DNA of 64,000 bases, taken from positions 49,611,240-49,675,239 of the forward strand of contig NC_051851.1 in NCBI RefSeq assembly GCF_905115235.1. Reading direction: 5' to 3'. Every line of letters begins with the position of its first letter. The stretch's first letter is position 1. The position numbers were made by a program, and so were the translations under genes. This document shows positions 10,412 to 22,184 of the stretch, piece by piece. The notes under the pieces are model-generated. The model was not told the DNA's origin, made no database searches, and saw only the letters and a list, made by a program, of their open reading frames with translations. The DNA is from Hermetia illucens. Lineage: Eukaryota; Arthropoda; Insecta; Diptera; Stratiomyidae.

Positions 10412-13400
10412 ATGAGGCTTAAATTATTCATACATGTTTTGTCGATGATGTGTGTTAAAATTGTTTGTAGGGGAACCTCAGAAAGTGTACCAGTGGAGAT
10501 CGGTGATTACCCATACATGGTAAATTCTATTTTTCAAAATTGTTGATTATTTAAGATCATTTTATTATCACTAGATTAATTGAACATAGTTAGGCTAGAA
10601 GCATTGTCTGGGAATTTTTATCACAAATTAACTTACTAGATGCGCAAGTCTTAGTTTAACAATCGTCCTTAAAACTTTTTCTTTACTGTTTTTGCCATTT
10701 GTACACATTTCTAATCTAAACTTTACGATGTCCGAATGGTCAACGCTGCTACTGCTTTACAATTTTGGAATTATAATAAAATTCTCACATATCATACTTC
10801 CTAATTTTGCAGGTCAGCATTTACATTGATAACTATCATTTTTGTGGAGGAAGTCTGATTCACCATTCCCATGTTCTGTCAGCTGCTTCGTGCTTTGATG
10901 ACATTACTTTTTTGAAAGGTCGAGTTAAGGTTTTAATGGGAAATGTGAACATTAGGGAACACACATCGGCATTCCAGATTTATCGAACGGTGAAATTACT
11001 AATACATTATAAGCATAATGGCAGTAGGGAGCTCGACAATATATGTATCCTTAGGGTGAGTACAATCTTATTTGCGGATGTCTACTATGAATTTTTACAT
11101 TGTGTTACTACCTCACGGATTACTATTATTAATACTGTAATGAACCATTTATTTGCTAGTCGGCTGTAGCAGAATATTCCGAATTAACTAAAGACTGTTG
11201 AATGGGGAATCTATTTAGTTAAGAATAAGGCTCCACCTGAAGTTCTTTTCATTGGTACGAAAATAAATCTTTGAAATTCAGTATCGTGGGGACATCTGAA
11301 AGTGTCCCCACGATACACGAACATTGATTGATTAATTCCAATCGCTATAAGTGACGCGATGGTTGTTATTAAACTGTAGAGATATTTATACCGACCGCGA
11401 ACTAAGGTGGTAGGGAAGGGAACGTTTTTGTCAAATCCATTGATTCTTTGATACTGCGCATATCGCAAACGTAGCGTAGTGTAATTTTAACCACCGCTTG
11501 GTTAGAATTTTTACGGTCGTAGAAAGCGACAGCCGTGATTGATTTGATCAGAAGTGAAGATTGATTGCGAAGTGTTAAGGACCAATATCGGCGTGCTTTG
11601 AGAAAAAGATCCGAAAACACAATCTGGTTATGCTGCTGCATCAGCATTACTGACTTGATGTCATATATTAAACATTTGTTATGTGAAAATATCCACTTTC
11701 AAGTGATATTGACATTCATAGTCCTGAATTTGCACAGAAGCGACAGCTTTGACCTAGTATAACTTTATTATGATAGTAGTAGTGCGATTTTGACCAGAAG
11801 GCCCAGGCAGAATCATGCTCTATGATGTAGCCCACACTGTTGCAAAATTTCGTGATTCTAGGGTGAACTTAAGGGAGGTTTTCATGTCAATTACTAAAAA
11901 TTATAGTAATGTACTGTTATTAACTTTATTTGAACAGGTATCGATATGGAGGGTAGGCACCATATAGTGGTAGCCCACTGATATTTTTCAGATTTTTCCG
12001 TTGGGTAGCTACTGAGAATGGGTTCGTTAAAAAAATGATCCCTTCCACCCCCCCCCCCCCCCGTACTCCGCAACTTTTCCAACAAATGGAACTAAGACCG
12101 ACTCCGAAAAGTACTAAGTGAGACCTTTAATTTGATACCCCACATCACTATATTTGATGAAAAAAAATTACACCCCTCTTTTGCATGTATGAGGACGTAT
12201 TCTTGCAGACACCATAATTTGCCTTTTATACAAGTAAGCTTGCCACGCACACGTATTACCAGAACGCTGCGCTGCGATACGTCCTCAATCTGCTAATTTC
12301 GCGCTCAATTGCGCTTACCCTTTCATTGAATAATATATGTTACGCTGTTTTTCAACAATGTCCCGTCCAACAGTACGGCTATATCGATTAGATGCACGTT
12401 CGTTATTCCTTGAGAAGCAGAACTATATGGGGTCTGTTGTGATCAACACTATGGTTTGTGGCAATAGTACGACCCCACAGCAGTTTGTGAGTTACGAAGA
12501 ATGGTGTACGCGGTTTTGCTCATTATTCTGCTCGCAGAACTTACAACTGGAATTGTTGATTGAGGAGCCATGAAGGTTATACCGTTTGTAATTTTTTGTT
12601 GGGAGCGAAACACCCAGAAATGATATAAGGAATGATTCTGTTACTTAAAATATTACGCCGTTAGTTAAACATTTCTTGGTGGCTTCGAATGAATTCTCTT
12701 TCTATATGTCGATCTTCTGCTGGATTGAAGTTATATTTCACATGGGGTCCGATTCTCTGCTTCTCAAATTCAAAGGATACAATTTATTATCTGTCATGAC
12801 GGAGGATTGTTTCTTAAAAAAAACCCACGAAGGGGTGGATTTGATTTTAGTGCAACGTTTTCAAATCGAGTGTCCGTGTTACTGCACTTTATCACATGGA
12901 GAGTATAAAGATGGACGAAGGTGTTATTCGTCACCATTTTATCATACCCGAATGTTTTTGTTTTTCTAGGTCAAGATCGGGACGCTGCTGAAACTCCCCC
13001 ATCAACTTAGATATAACAATTGCCACAGTAAGTATTGATGCCTGCAATATGCCGTGATATTTCCATATGCTATCAGAGTCCCTACCATCAATTTGGATGT
13101 CATTTTGGCTGTATCCTTAATTGTCTATGTGTTTTCCCTTGATAATTGCTTTCATGCGTCCTTCCTCCAAATATAAGTGCACGCCGAAACCCCTACTGAA
13201 TTGGATGCTGATATCCGGCAAGGAGAGCCATTGGCTTTATGTCGTTAATATATGTTCATATGTATATACATTAAATTGCTGAATACAAATTTCGATAATA
13301 TGCTTTCATGCGAAAGATTGGATAACGGAGGCCAAACAAAACCACTGGGGGCTTGGAGTGGCATTGGTATATTTCACGCCTGATTGGTAACTTTCCTCAT

Positions 13401-16400
13401 GTTTGCGGACAGCCTACTTTACAGCTATTGTGTCGCTATTGTTTATAGCCTCGGGAGCCTTTTGCGCATCCTTTTTCGTCTCAAAGGCACAGAGATGAGA
13501 TAGGTTATCCCCTTAGTGAAAATTGGTGGAACTAATTTGAAATAGTCGGTCACCTGATTAAAATTATTTACCAATACCCTGTGAGTGGTTTTGAATCATT
13601 TCGGTTTGTTGAAGGCTCCACATCAAGCTCAAGTGAGACTTCCAGGAAAATTTGTTGCCTAGTTGGTAGGCAACTCAATTTTTTTCACTATCACCCGATA
13701 TTAATTGACGTCGGGTTATGAACGCGTCATAAAGTCGATGTCTGTACGCTTTTTGCTTCCCTTTCCAAATCCGTAACACTGTAATTGGCGTTGACGATAA
13801 ATTCGTTTTGTTGATTCATTTAAGCCATACGACGCCTAAGTCTTCCATCCTTGTTGGTTGATGGTATAACGTTCAAAACGTTCAAGGGTGAAGAGTCATT
13901 CTGAAGTCCTTGAGTGGCTCTCAACCGTATTGGATACTGTCTTCCTGTCTATGGACTTCCATTTAATAAATTTAAGTTTAAATAGTTCCCAATTTCTTCC
14001 CATGAGTAATGAGGAATCAATCGGCCCTGCAACAGAGTTCCAATGTTGCTGTGCGTCCTGTTTACCACCATAGGTAGGAAAGATATTTGGAGGGTAGCCA
14101 CTGAAATACAGCGTTAGGTCATTGCAATTATTACGATAACCGCGTCAATTCCTTCACCTCGGGTTACTGATTTCTTAAAGAAGCTCACTCCTCCAACGAA
14201 GGAAGTATAGGAAAGGAAAACACACACAAAGCGAAACATTTTGTTTGTTCGCGGATTTACCTGCGATGATTGTAGCTGATGTGCGTCAAGTCATTGTCGA
14301 TCATCAACTGAATGTGATGAATGTGTCTTCTTCGGAGACAGGATTTCATAGCTACCAATGAAATGTTGCTTTGCCTTAATGTAGCCCATCTATTGTCACT
14401 GCTGTCTTCTGAACAACACGTGACTGGCCAGCGCGTTCACGGAATTCTTCGTTTGAAATGCCAGAATATCGCGATGGAATTACGAAGCCCAGCGTTGACA
14501 GAGGCTTGAAGATTTGTGTGCTTCTCCTATATAGTAACACAGAAAGAACAAGGTCCATGGCTTGACGGTAGAGTAAATAGATGTGATTAGCATAATCGTT
14601 TACGTTGTCGAGGCCTTTTTGAATATCGAGTAAGAGTAGATGAAACTGGTGCTGAAACTCTCTTGTTAAAGTTTGGAGAAAATGATCATTTTGGGTGCCT
14701 TTGATACTGTTGTTAAGGAGCGTGCGTATATTCCAAAAACTGATTCATGTCCTAGTAAGATAGCCAAAACGTTTCGGCGGCAAGATCGTTTTGAGATCTG
14801 CAGGTTGCTAAGTTATAAATTTCTATCCCTTTTAGCTACGTGTTAATTATAGGCATGAAAGATATCATAGATAATGAAAATGGAAGCTTTCCTGGAGGCC
14901 ATTTTGTTTTATAAAAGTTGAAGTGTCTGAGGTTCTAATTTTAGAAAATGGTTTTCCCTAAAATGAGATAGAACAACAGCAGTGCAGTATAGAGGATACA
15001 ACAAATCAAAATATGGTTTGATATGTCTCATGATCGGGGTTTCGTTTTTGTCCTTCTTGCTAATGACACTCATCACTGCAAGGTTATTTCCGATATTGCT
15101 ATCTCTTTGTTGTTTCGAGCCTAGCACAAAGTAGACATAAAGAGATCGTCAACAATTACTTTCGTTCTAGAATTTTTAGTAGATAAGAAATTTAAATACT
15201 TATTTGAATTACCCAGTTAGATGGGAATCCAATTATACCGTCAGATTACGTCGGATTCATTAAAATATCACAATCTCGAGTTTGGCCAGCACCAGGAACA
15301 AACTGTATAACACTTGATTGGGGATGGGATATATCAACTTCAGCGGTAATAGACCTGAAATGTGGTAAAGCTTTTAACGGAGTCAAAGTTGTATTATTCT
15401 AGGAGACGCAAATCAAGCATACACTAATGGCAAGAAATCTTTCATCAATTTCCTATACGCAATGTAATGAGATCATGGAAGGATCTGCAATTAATTACGA
15501 TAACCAGTTATGTGCGGGTATTCCAGATGTGGAAGACGAAGCTTGTGAAGAGATATTGGCTTATGTAATTATGCTTTCAATTGCCTCATATAATATTTTG
15601 TTCCCGATATCCGGTAAATTTTCATTCGGTTTTTCATAGTTTTTTACATGCACTTTTCTCAGAAACTGTTACAACTATTGATACGAAATTTGATAGAAAG
15701 GTTGGAATTGTGACCTTCCATACATGCGATGAATGATATTGATGTACGTTGAACTTAAGGGGGGAGGCTATAGATGTAAAAGATGGGTAGTTTTTTTCAC
15801 GAAATGTAGCCATATTTGGCATCAAACGAAAAGTCTCACTTTTCGAAGCAGATATTAGTTTTGACATTTAATGCAAAGGGGAGTTCAGGTTCTCAGCTGA
15901 CAAATCTGAAAAAAAAATTTTGTTATCCTTGCACATGGTACTTAAGCGTCAAAAACCCTACCTTACGTTATCTTCTCAACTAAAGTTATACTATATATTG
16001 TTACATTTCAAACATTTGATGTGAATTCTCTTAAGTTCACCCTAGATCCGTAAAATTATAATAATGTGGGTTTTAATATGGAGCATCATACTAGTAATTT
16101 TAGTGAAGTCCTACTTTTATTAATAAAGTTAGAGAAGCTCAAAATTGCCTGTTTCGCAGGAAGTTACTTATACTGCTTAAGAGATAAAATGTCCGCTTTC
16201 CGAATTATTTTTGTTTAATTAAAAAAACCCCATTCTTGTATTTTAGAAAAACGCTGGAGGTCCACTGATATGCAATGGGGAGCTATTTGGAATTATTACT
16301 TCTGGTTTTTCATGTGACCGTCCGGTAGATTACGAGTTATTTATAAATGTTGGCCACTATGCCAAATGGATCCAAACTTTGATTAATTGGAATGCTGAAA

Positions 16401-16450
16401 CAAAACCCTTTCAAGCTATCGTTTTATACCCCATGGATATTGATAGGTAG
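10412..16450 (+). CDS. Secreted serine protease homologue SPH-2 (His to Ser, Ser to Ala), 5 exons, about 281 aa
   Basis: Exons: 10412-10519, 10813-11055, 15217-15345, 15403-15564 and 16247-16450, all phase 0. A signal segment spans about residues 1-20 (ends VCR). IVGG is replaced by TSES in the same 15-residue register before GDYPYM. His57 is Ser (SAASCF, about residue 62). Asp102 is kept (LDNICI, about 111). GDSGGP is KNAGGP (Ser to Ala, about 217). All eight canonical cysteines are present (FCGG/SCF, TNC/LIC, TQC/QLC, EAC/FSC), so the fold should stand. The usual exon end after EACE has no GT. The nearest usable donor, TAT|gtaatt, is 15 bases on and adds EILAY. Intron 2 (4.2 kb) and intron 4 (0.7 kb) hold family X copies. 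I infer an expressed, non-catalytic secreted protein. The exon 4 donor is the least certain point. Confidence 0.8.
11281..11316. repeat. Perfect 14-bp inverted repeat
   Basis: Arms gtatcgtggggaca (11281-11294) and tgtccccacgatac (11303-11316) flank an 8-base loop. It is GC-richer than its surroundings and lies in SPH-2 intron 2. It may be the end of an unrecognised DNA transposon or a folding element. There is no direct evidence of function. Confidence 0.7.
11555..11665 (+). mobile_element. Possible MADF-like fragment (Harbinger-associated type)
   Basis: One frame reads KDQYRRALRKRSEN and the next frame reads DPKTQSGYAAASALLT. Together they resemble the end of a MADF domain (YRRALRKRKTKSGQAA in typical members), a DNA-binding domain found in host regulators and in the second protein of PIF/Harbinger transposons. 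Only about 35 residues are present, with a frame change between the two parts. Weak evidence. Confidence 0.25.
11690..12205 (+). repeat. Family X repeat, copy 5 (inside SPH-2 intron 2)
   Basis: Includes the gaaaatatccactttcaagt block, the tataactttattatgatagtag block, a C-run at 12048-12061 and the tttgcatgtatgaggac block. It is cut off before the (GACA)n tract. Confidence 0.8.
12206..15216. other. Remainder of SPH-2 intron 2, no gene recognised
   Basis: Open frames at 12337-12573 and 12676-12969 (plus) and at 14909-15127 (minus) have no family motif, signal or splice context that I can defend. GC-rich patches near 12240-12310 look like decayed DNA-transposon ends. I treat the block as old insertion material. 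Confidence 0.4.
15645..16200 (-). repeat. Family X repeat, copy 6 (inside SPH-2 intron 4)
   Basis: Minus-strand copy. It contains complements of the caatcgctataaccgtctc, ttaagttcaccctag and tatgtgagaatat blocks. It makes up most of the intron between the Cys191 exon and the terminal exon. Confidence 0.7.
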
Positions 16451-17520
16451 GCTTAGTGTAATGGCGTAGTTGGTTCAATTCATATTATTATAATTACATA
16501 ACTTATAATTTATTCCGTATCGTTAGCTTTTTATTTAGGTTTAGTTATACTCAATTTGCAGATCATCATTTGCGCCTTCATCAGGGCCTCCATGCTTGCT
16601 TCTGATTTTTATAATGCAATTATTTGGATTATGACTACTATCAGTGGCGAATACACAGAACATTTATGAAAGGACAGTGTATATGCGAACGTATATTCGT
16701 ACATTATGTCGTTATGTGAAATTCGTCAACAAAAGTGAACAGCAAAGAAAGTTACCAAAACTCAAAAGATTTTTTTACTTAATTGAAATTTCCATGGGGA
16801 TCGCCGATGATATTTAAGTCCTTGTTGAAGAAGGGAGTTATAAACCTCTGTCACTATCAAGCTATCCAAAAAACCAACGAATTCTGAGTTTTTTGGAAAA
16901 AAACAAATTTTATTTATCCAAATATTGTAACTTTTCATAGGCCTCTACTGAGACGGTAACATGCAATATCTAAAAAAATAGAACTAAATTTCCTTTTGTT
17001 TAATTTGACAACTTAGGAAAGTTCGATAAATACCAATAAAACAATAATATGGCAGAAAAATTGGAATTTCAGAAAAAAATGGCTTTTTAATAAATATAAT
17101 ATAAATATGATAATGGCTTGCTTAGATACGAAACACCAAAAGAGAATATTTTGATTAGAATTCCTTATAGATAAATTAACGGTACGAAAAGATCGAATGT
17201 TCTATGTTGAAGATATCTAACACTTTAAGTAAAAATCTTTAAATCTTTTACTTAAAGTGTTAGATATCTTCAACATTATGTTTAGAAAATATTGCACACG
17301 TATATATGTAAATTCAGAATCTCCTTTTTAAGGTTTTGTGTAAAACGAAACATACACGCAGAAGGGAGGTGCACATTTTTTTTGCGATCACTTTATCATA
17401 AGTACAAAGCTATGACAACTAATAAATAGATGACATTGGCCTAAGTAAATTGTGGGGTTGAAGTGAATATTTACCCCTTTAAAAATTGAAAAATGTTTTA
17501 TTTAATAAAGATATTCTTAT
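16451..17520. other. 3' flank of SPH-2 with a long perfect hairpin
   Basis: Very AT-rich sequence without a convincing gene. An AATAAA lies at about 17034. The only structured item is the inverted repeat at 17204-17276, listed separately. Confidence 0.5.
17204..17276. repeat. Perfect 31-bp inverted repeat, 11-base loop
   Basis: Arms at 17204-17234 (atgttgaagatatctaacac and onward) and 17246-17276 are exact reverse complements, with loop atctttaaatc. The size (73 bases) is close to a small-RNA precursor hairpin. Perfect pairing also fits a recent inverted duplication or a palindromic MITE core. No flanking mature-miRNA hallmark is visible. Confidence 0.85.
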
Positions 17521-18060
17521 TGACGGTCAAAGGGCAGGGGAAACATGGCATGCTGGAGCGTAAAACTTGGGAAACGCCTGCAGAAGTAACATCAGCAGCT
17601 CTGCTACAAAATTCCATCTCCACCTCCAAGTTGTGATTGCTGGGAGTTTTATCTTACTGAAAAACTGCAGACGGAGAAGGATGACGAGTCTCCCGTAGAT
17701 AAAACGGGACAAATTGGTAGTTTGGCAGTTGAATCGGGCTCAAAAACCCTAGACGGAAAACTAAAGTTACGGAGTCACGAAAGAGTCTCGGACTGGATGG
17801 AGCCCACAACGACAGACCCAGCAACGAAAGCTGACGACGAAAACGATGTGCGCATTTTCTCGTAGAATTCACTGTAGAGAAAAAAAGCAGCCAAGTAACT
17901 AGCCGATACCCTGTCCCAATATAAGACCAATTTCATCGTGTTACAAGAGATGCGCTGGGCAGGAACCAGTCTCCTGAAGAAGAGCCACTGTACCATATAT
18001 CATTGCGGTAATACCATAAACCATGTGTTCGGAGTAGGCTTCTTGAAACCTGCTGTTATC
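17520..18060 (+). mobile_element. Non-LTR retrotransposon family B, 5' region and start of endonuclease
   Basis: The stretch 17540-17700 matches 50340-50540 of this window (leader gggaaacgcctgc... then ctgctgggagtt). Downstream frames give LADTLSQYKTNFIVLQEMRW (about 17894-17955), then SLLKKSHCTIYHCGN and HVFGVGFLKP. This is the N-terminal apurinic-endonuclease region seen in insect LINE proteins often mislabelled 'craniofacial development protein 2-like'. Several stops interrupt it. It is the same element as the 3' piece at 18620-19450, with an unrelated stretch between. Confidence 0.75.
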
Positions 18061-18106
18061 GACTTTGAAAATTTAAGCGAATGACCCATAGCTTGAGAGA
18101 GAGATA

Positions 18107-18345
18107 ATCTGGGACCGGGGTGAAAATTATGCAGAGGAATGGGGTTCGTGATGAAAATTACACGGGTCTGTTGTGAAGAGTCGTAGAGAGAAATTCCGGG
18201 CCCGGGGTGAAAATCATTCAGAAAAATGGAGCCCGGGGGTAAAAATTACACGCGTCTGGTGTGAAAATTGTAGGGCCCCAATACTATCCCTTTGTTCCGA
18301 ATGAAATGTTTATTCCGGGCTATGAAAATACTCCGGGCCCGGGTG
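18107..18345 (+). repeat. Diverged GC-rich tandem repeat, about 86-bp unit
   Basis: Two units begin at about 18107 and 18193 (gggaccggggtgaaaatt and gggcccggggtgaaaatc). Each continues with cag-aatgg-gc-cg-g-gaaaattacac-cg-gtctg-tgtgaa. A partial third unit lies near 18316-18345 (ccgggcccggg). It occupies the middle of a family B element where coding sequence should be. Confidence 0.65.
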
Positions 18346-18619
18346 GAATCCCCGCTTTCCACCTCCCTCTCGTCAGGGCTGCATAGCTTACATAAAAACA
18401 CCAATGGCAACGGACTGCACATTATTCAGGTAGTAGTGTCAATGGAAGTACCTGGCTTGCGCGGACAGCGGTCCACAAACAAACTTTGGCTTCTCCAGAC
18501 GGGACCACTTTCAGCCATTGGCCATGCATTGATCGAACGCCGCCATTTCTCAGCTTTGGTGAATGTCAGGACAATGCCTTAAATTGGCATTGGAAAAAAT
18601 TTTCCGTGATGATTAGGTA

Positions 18620-19450
18620 AATGGAAAAGGCACCGTCACCTTCAAGTTCACCCAACTACTGGCCTATGCTGTTGCTATTGATATTATGGGAACAACCACC
18701 CGAGAAGTTGAAGTTACATCCAGCTAGATCGAGCAGGCGGCGATTGGCGCGATATTTTGTGCTGCATATTAATGAAGGCAATACAATTTCAACGCCAAAA
18801 AGCAAAGAAACAATAACATCAAATAGAACTGGTCGAATGAGAACAATAAAGGTAAGAGACTACAATTTGTGACTGTTGGTAACTTCTCCTATCTAGTGTT
18901 GAAAACCACATCCGATAACAGCTACGATGATGCAGCCAACAGAGAGCCTATTTCAGCTTACAAAAACTGTTCCGCTCGAAACCGTAGGGTTCAAGCTCTT
19001 ACTGTAAGAAATAATAATCTTCCCATCCCATGTATTACTCGGTGACTTAGGTTTTTAGAAAGAACAATTGGCAACTTTTAGCCCCGCTCCAGAGAAGATT
19101 CCTCCGAAGAATTTTTGGACTCCTTCATGGGAATTGTCGATTCCAGAGCCCATATAACGACGAAATTTATGAGCGACACCACAGCCGTCTGGTTCTGCAA
19201 AGAATTCCGCTCAGTAGGTTCACATGGATGAGGATGATCCAGACTAGAAATTCTATAAGGGTAATATCTATGGTAGAAAACTAAACATGGCCAGACCATT
19301 GACTACATGGAGGGATGGCGTAGGTCAGGACGCTAGACAGCTTTTAGGGATATCGAATTGGTGGAACCCGGTGACCGGGATGTGTGGAGTTCTTCACTAA
19401 GGCAGGCCTGGACGTGATATTGGTTGCTGCGTCGTTGATTATGATGAATA
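18620..19450 (+). mobile_element. Non-LTR retrotransposon family B, 3' end
   Basis: Contains LHINEGNT (about 18762), the RT-thumb region through VLKTTSDNSYDDA (about 18898), and the C-terminal zone with a cacatggatgaggatga-type motif (AGHLxRMxxDDP in better copies). It then has ggatggcgtaggtcaggacg (19313-19332) and ends with a gattatgatga tail. Stops and frame changes are scattered along it. The same 3' end recurs at 19990, 29620 and 36480. Confidence 0.7.
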
Positions 19451-19989
19451 TAATCAAACCATCAAAAGGCCATCTTGAGTGGCCGGGGAAGACTATCCCA
19501 AAAATCTAAAAATTTACTGCGAAGGTCTGCCGGCAAATATTGAAGCTCTAACAAAGCGTCTCAGATGTGCAATGAGGCGCGGCAGCCTTGCCTTGGCATC
19601 CCCAGGCCACTATTTTGGAGGATGCCTCTTTGATTAATGTAAGCTTTGCGGGTCAGAAAGGAGAAAGAAAGGACGGTTGATGTCATGATGCGTGGGAGAT
19701 CAAGTGGTCAAAGAAGCCCCCCCCCACCATGATCAAAAGCGCCAATCAAAAACATGTCGAAGGAGCATTTCGATCGATTTCCCAAACTTTCTTTTCTTTT
19801 TAGGTTTCCCTTCTTGACCGCCTCCGACCACTCAGGTTAGTCGTCAGGCGATCCACTAAATCTCATTTTGGTATTACACTATTCGAAATAATGGGCAGAA
19901 CATGGAGGGCGATGATCAATTTGGGTATCTAGGAGAAGTTATCTCTGCTAATAGCTACACCTAATTTAATAACGTTCGACCCATTAACA

Positions 19990-20230
19990 ACGCTTAATTC
20001 GCCTTGGCGATTTAATATACATAAAATTCGGAAGTGGAAATTTGCAACTAACATAAAGATGAGGCTGCTCCTTAGCTTATGTAACGTGAAATCTATGAGC
20101 GATACCGTGGCCGTCTGGATAAAATCCAGTTTAATAGGTGGTGGTAGGCCGGTCACTTAATCTGCATGAATGAGGATTATCCAGAAAGAACAGGCAGAAG
20201 AAAAAGCGTATGACTAACTTGAAATGAGAA
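19990..20230 (+). mobile_element. Non-LTR family B 3'-tail fragment
   Basis: A diverged second copy of the C-terminal region. It reads approximately YERYRGRLDKIQF and then AGHLICMNEDYPER, followed by no full tail. It lies a few hundred bases after the larger family B 3' end, so it may be a tandem remnant of the same event. The DNA from 19450 to 19990 holds nothing I recognise apart from a C-run near 19716. Confidence 0.5.
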
Positions 20231-20269
20231 CAAAAGCGAGACAGATCATGGTCGAAGAAATGTTGTGGT

Positions 20270-21230
20270 TTTAGTATAATTATTGGGTGACAAAAGGAAC
20301 ATTAGCGTAGATTTACTAAGGCCCTTGTTGCTAAGTGCGGTGGCTCCGGCGGATACCAGCAAATTGGCTAAACTCAAGCAACAAATGGCGGTTGTGGCGA
20401 GGAAAATTGACTAGTTCCAAATTTGATGGAGTCTGAGTCTAGATCACAACATTGTTTTTTTGGGAGGTATATTGAAGAGGTTTTCAAAAAAGCCAACAAT
20501 ATTTTGATACCTTCAGTGTAAGCTGGTGAAAAAAGTTTGTTTGGAATGGGTGAGCAAAGTAAGGTCTAAAGGCGCCTGTAGAAACATCTGTTGTGCCATT
20601 TAGAGCGCTGCGTCCACTGTGGGCAATCGGTAATTGATTACAACTCCTCAGCACGTCATAATGCGTTCGTCACAACGTTGTTGTAACCGAATGCGTCCTG
20701 GGTATCGGTGGTAAATTACCCGATATGATCTAGATGACGCGATGAACACTCGTTCTTTTTATGGAAAGCGAAAGTCAGTGGCTTGTAATCTGTAAAGATG
20801 GTTAACTATCCTGTCTCAACTATATGAAGAAAGTGTTTTATCGCAAGGTACAGAGGTGTTCAGTCGCACGCTTCATATTTACGTTCCATTGAATCAAGCT
20901 TCGTTGAAAAGAAAGCCAATGGCTACCAACTGCAATTAATTCATTGTTGGTGCACTAGTATAATCGCGAAGTCAGATCTATCGCAGAAAATGGCCAAAAG
21001 TGTGTCAGATTTTGAATGTCCAAACAGCATTGCCTGTGCATTTCGAAAGCTTCAAAAGCTACGGTAGATTCACTGGTCCGATTGCTGAAATTTGTTTTAA
21101 TTTTGTCGTGAAGAACCTCGTTGAGTGGTACCTGTACTGCTGCTGTTCTGGATATGAACCTTTTATAAAAATTTAACAAAACAAATAATGCACTGACCGT
21201 TGGTTGGCTACGGGTATCACTAGATCGCTT
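20270..21230 (-). mobile_element. Ty3/gypsy-like LTR retrotransposon pol fossil
   Basis: Read on the minus strand, 21179-20955 carries the connection region after reverse transcriptase (NFYKRFISRTAAVQVPLNEV). Further along come RNase H-type blocks such as FTDYKPLTFAF and a VVTNAL-like end. Order and spacing fit a Ty3/gypsy pol. No LTRs are identified. It is broken in many places and looks old. Confidence 0.7.
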
Positions 21231-21429
21231 TGACTTTGTTTGACAAGAGATCAGGTATCCTAAAAAAACTCATCTCGCGCTGACCTAAAACTCATTTGTT
21301 AGAATTCACCATTACTACACATTGGTGCTCTAAGGTAACGAGGAGGCAGCAGAGGCCGCAACATTGTCGTCCAAATCAACACCAAGTGGCTAATGAGAAC
21401 CTCCACTCGAGACAACGAGAAACAGTATA

Positions 21430-21830
21430 TTCACATTAAGGTAAGCCAATGCCCCAATAAGTTCGGACCCGAATATGCACGGGGACTTATCTGAAGTAGC
21501 CTTGGCCATGAAGCCTTACTAGAGGTAATCTGGTAGCATGCGAACCGTAATAGCCCTCCAAGCTCATATATTTTACAGAAATTCCTGGGGCATATGTAAT
21601 CGGCCCGACTATTTGCGGTCGGCTCTTTGGTTGGGAGTTTGACGGCCGTTGTGATTATTTCCAGATCGCGGACAGACCTTAGGTAACCCTGAATCCATCA
21701 GTATGAATGTTGAGCCATGCAATCAGTATAAACTAGTACCGTTGTTGCTTGTTATGGAGCTCTGATTGTGGTCGCAACATTAATCGGTGTCTTCAAAAGA
21801 CATAACCGCTCTATATTGTTTCAACTTTTG
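21430..21830 (+). repeat. Repeat G, copy 1
   Basis: About 400 bp matching 40005-40405 in the same orientation. Shared blocks are gcacggggact-atctgaagt, ttatttgcggt, gtatgaatgtt-agccatgca and accgttgttgcttgt followed by gctctgattgtggtc. The copy at 40 kb sits inside an RTE element, so this may be an RTE sub-family's internal sequence or a separate insertion. Confidence 0.6.
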
Positions 21831-21999
21831 GAACAGAGTTCCTAAGTAGTTATCCTGATCTTCACGTGATGACGAAACAACACAATGTGGGCAGAAGTCC
21901 AACCATTTCAAAGCCTCGTCGATGAATGGTTGCATTTTATAGGCCAAATGTTATATATATGTATGTATTATAATATTCAAAACATTATTAAAATCGGTT

Positions 22000-22184
22000 T
22001 ACTGTCTGTCTGTCTATCTGTCTGTCACGCGCATTTTTCCCGAAAACGGTTATAGCGATTAAGACCAAATTTGCATGTGGAAAGATGGGAACTGTGAAAG
22101 TGGATGTTCTCACATAATATATGCATATATTACGTGCTAGGTACTAATGTGACAAATTTCCATTTAAATGTTTTTATAAAAGAA
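22000..22184 (-). repeat. Family X repeat, copy 7 (internally deleted)
   Basis: Begins with the terminal cggtttactgtctgtctgtc tract and the gcgcatttttcccgaaaacg block. Near 22097 it then jumps straight to the head-side block gtggatgttctcacataata. The middle of the repeat is missing. The head continues beyond the SINE at 22474-22500. Confidence 0.75.

Noticed and set aside
12337-12969. Two open frames that might form a gene inside SPH-2 intron 2
   Set aside because: No signal, domain, splice link or codon pattern; likely chance frames in old insertion DNA.
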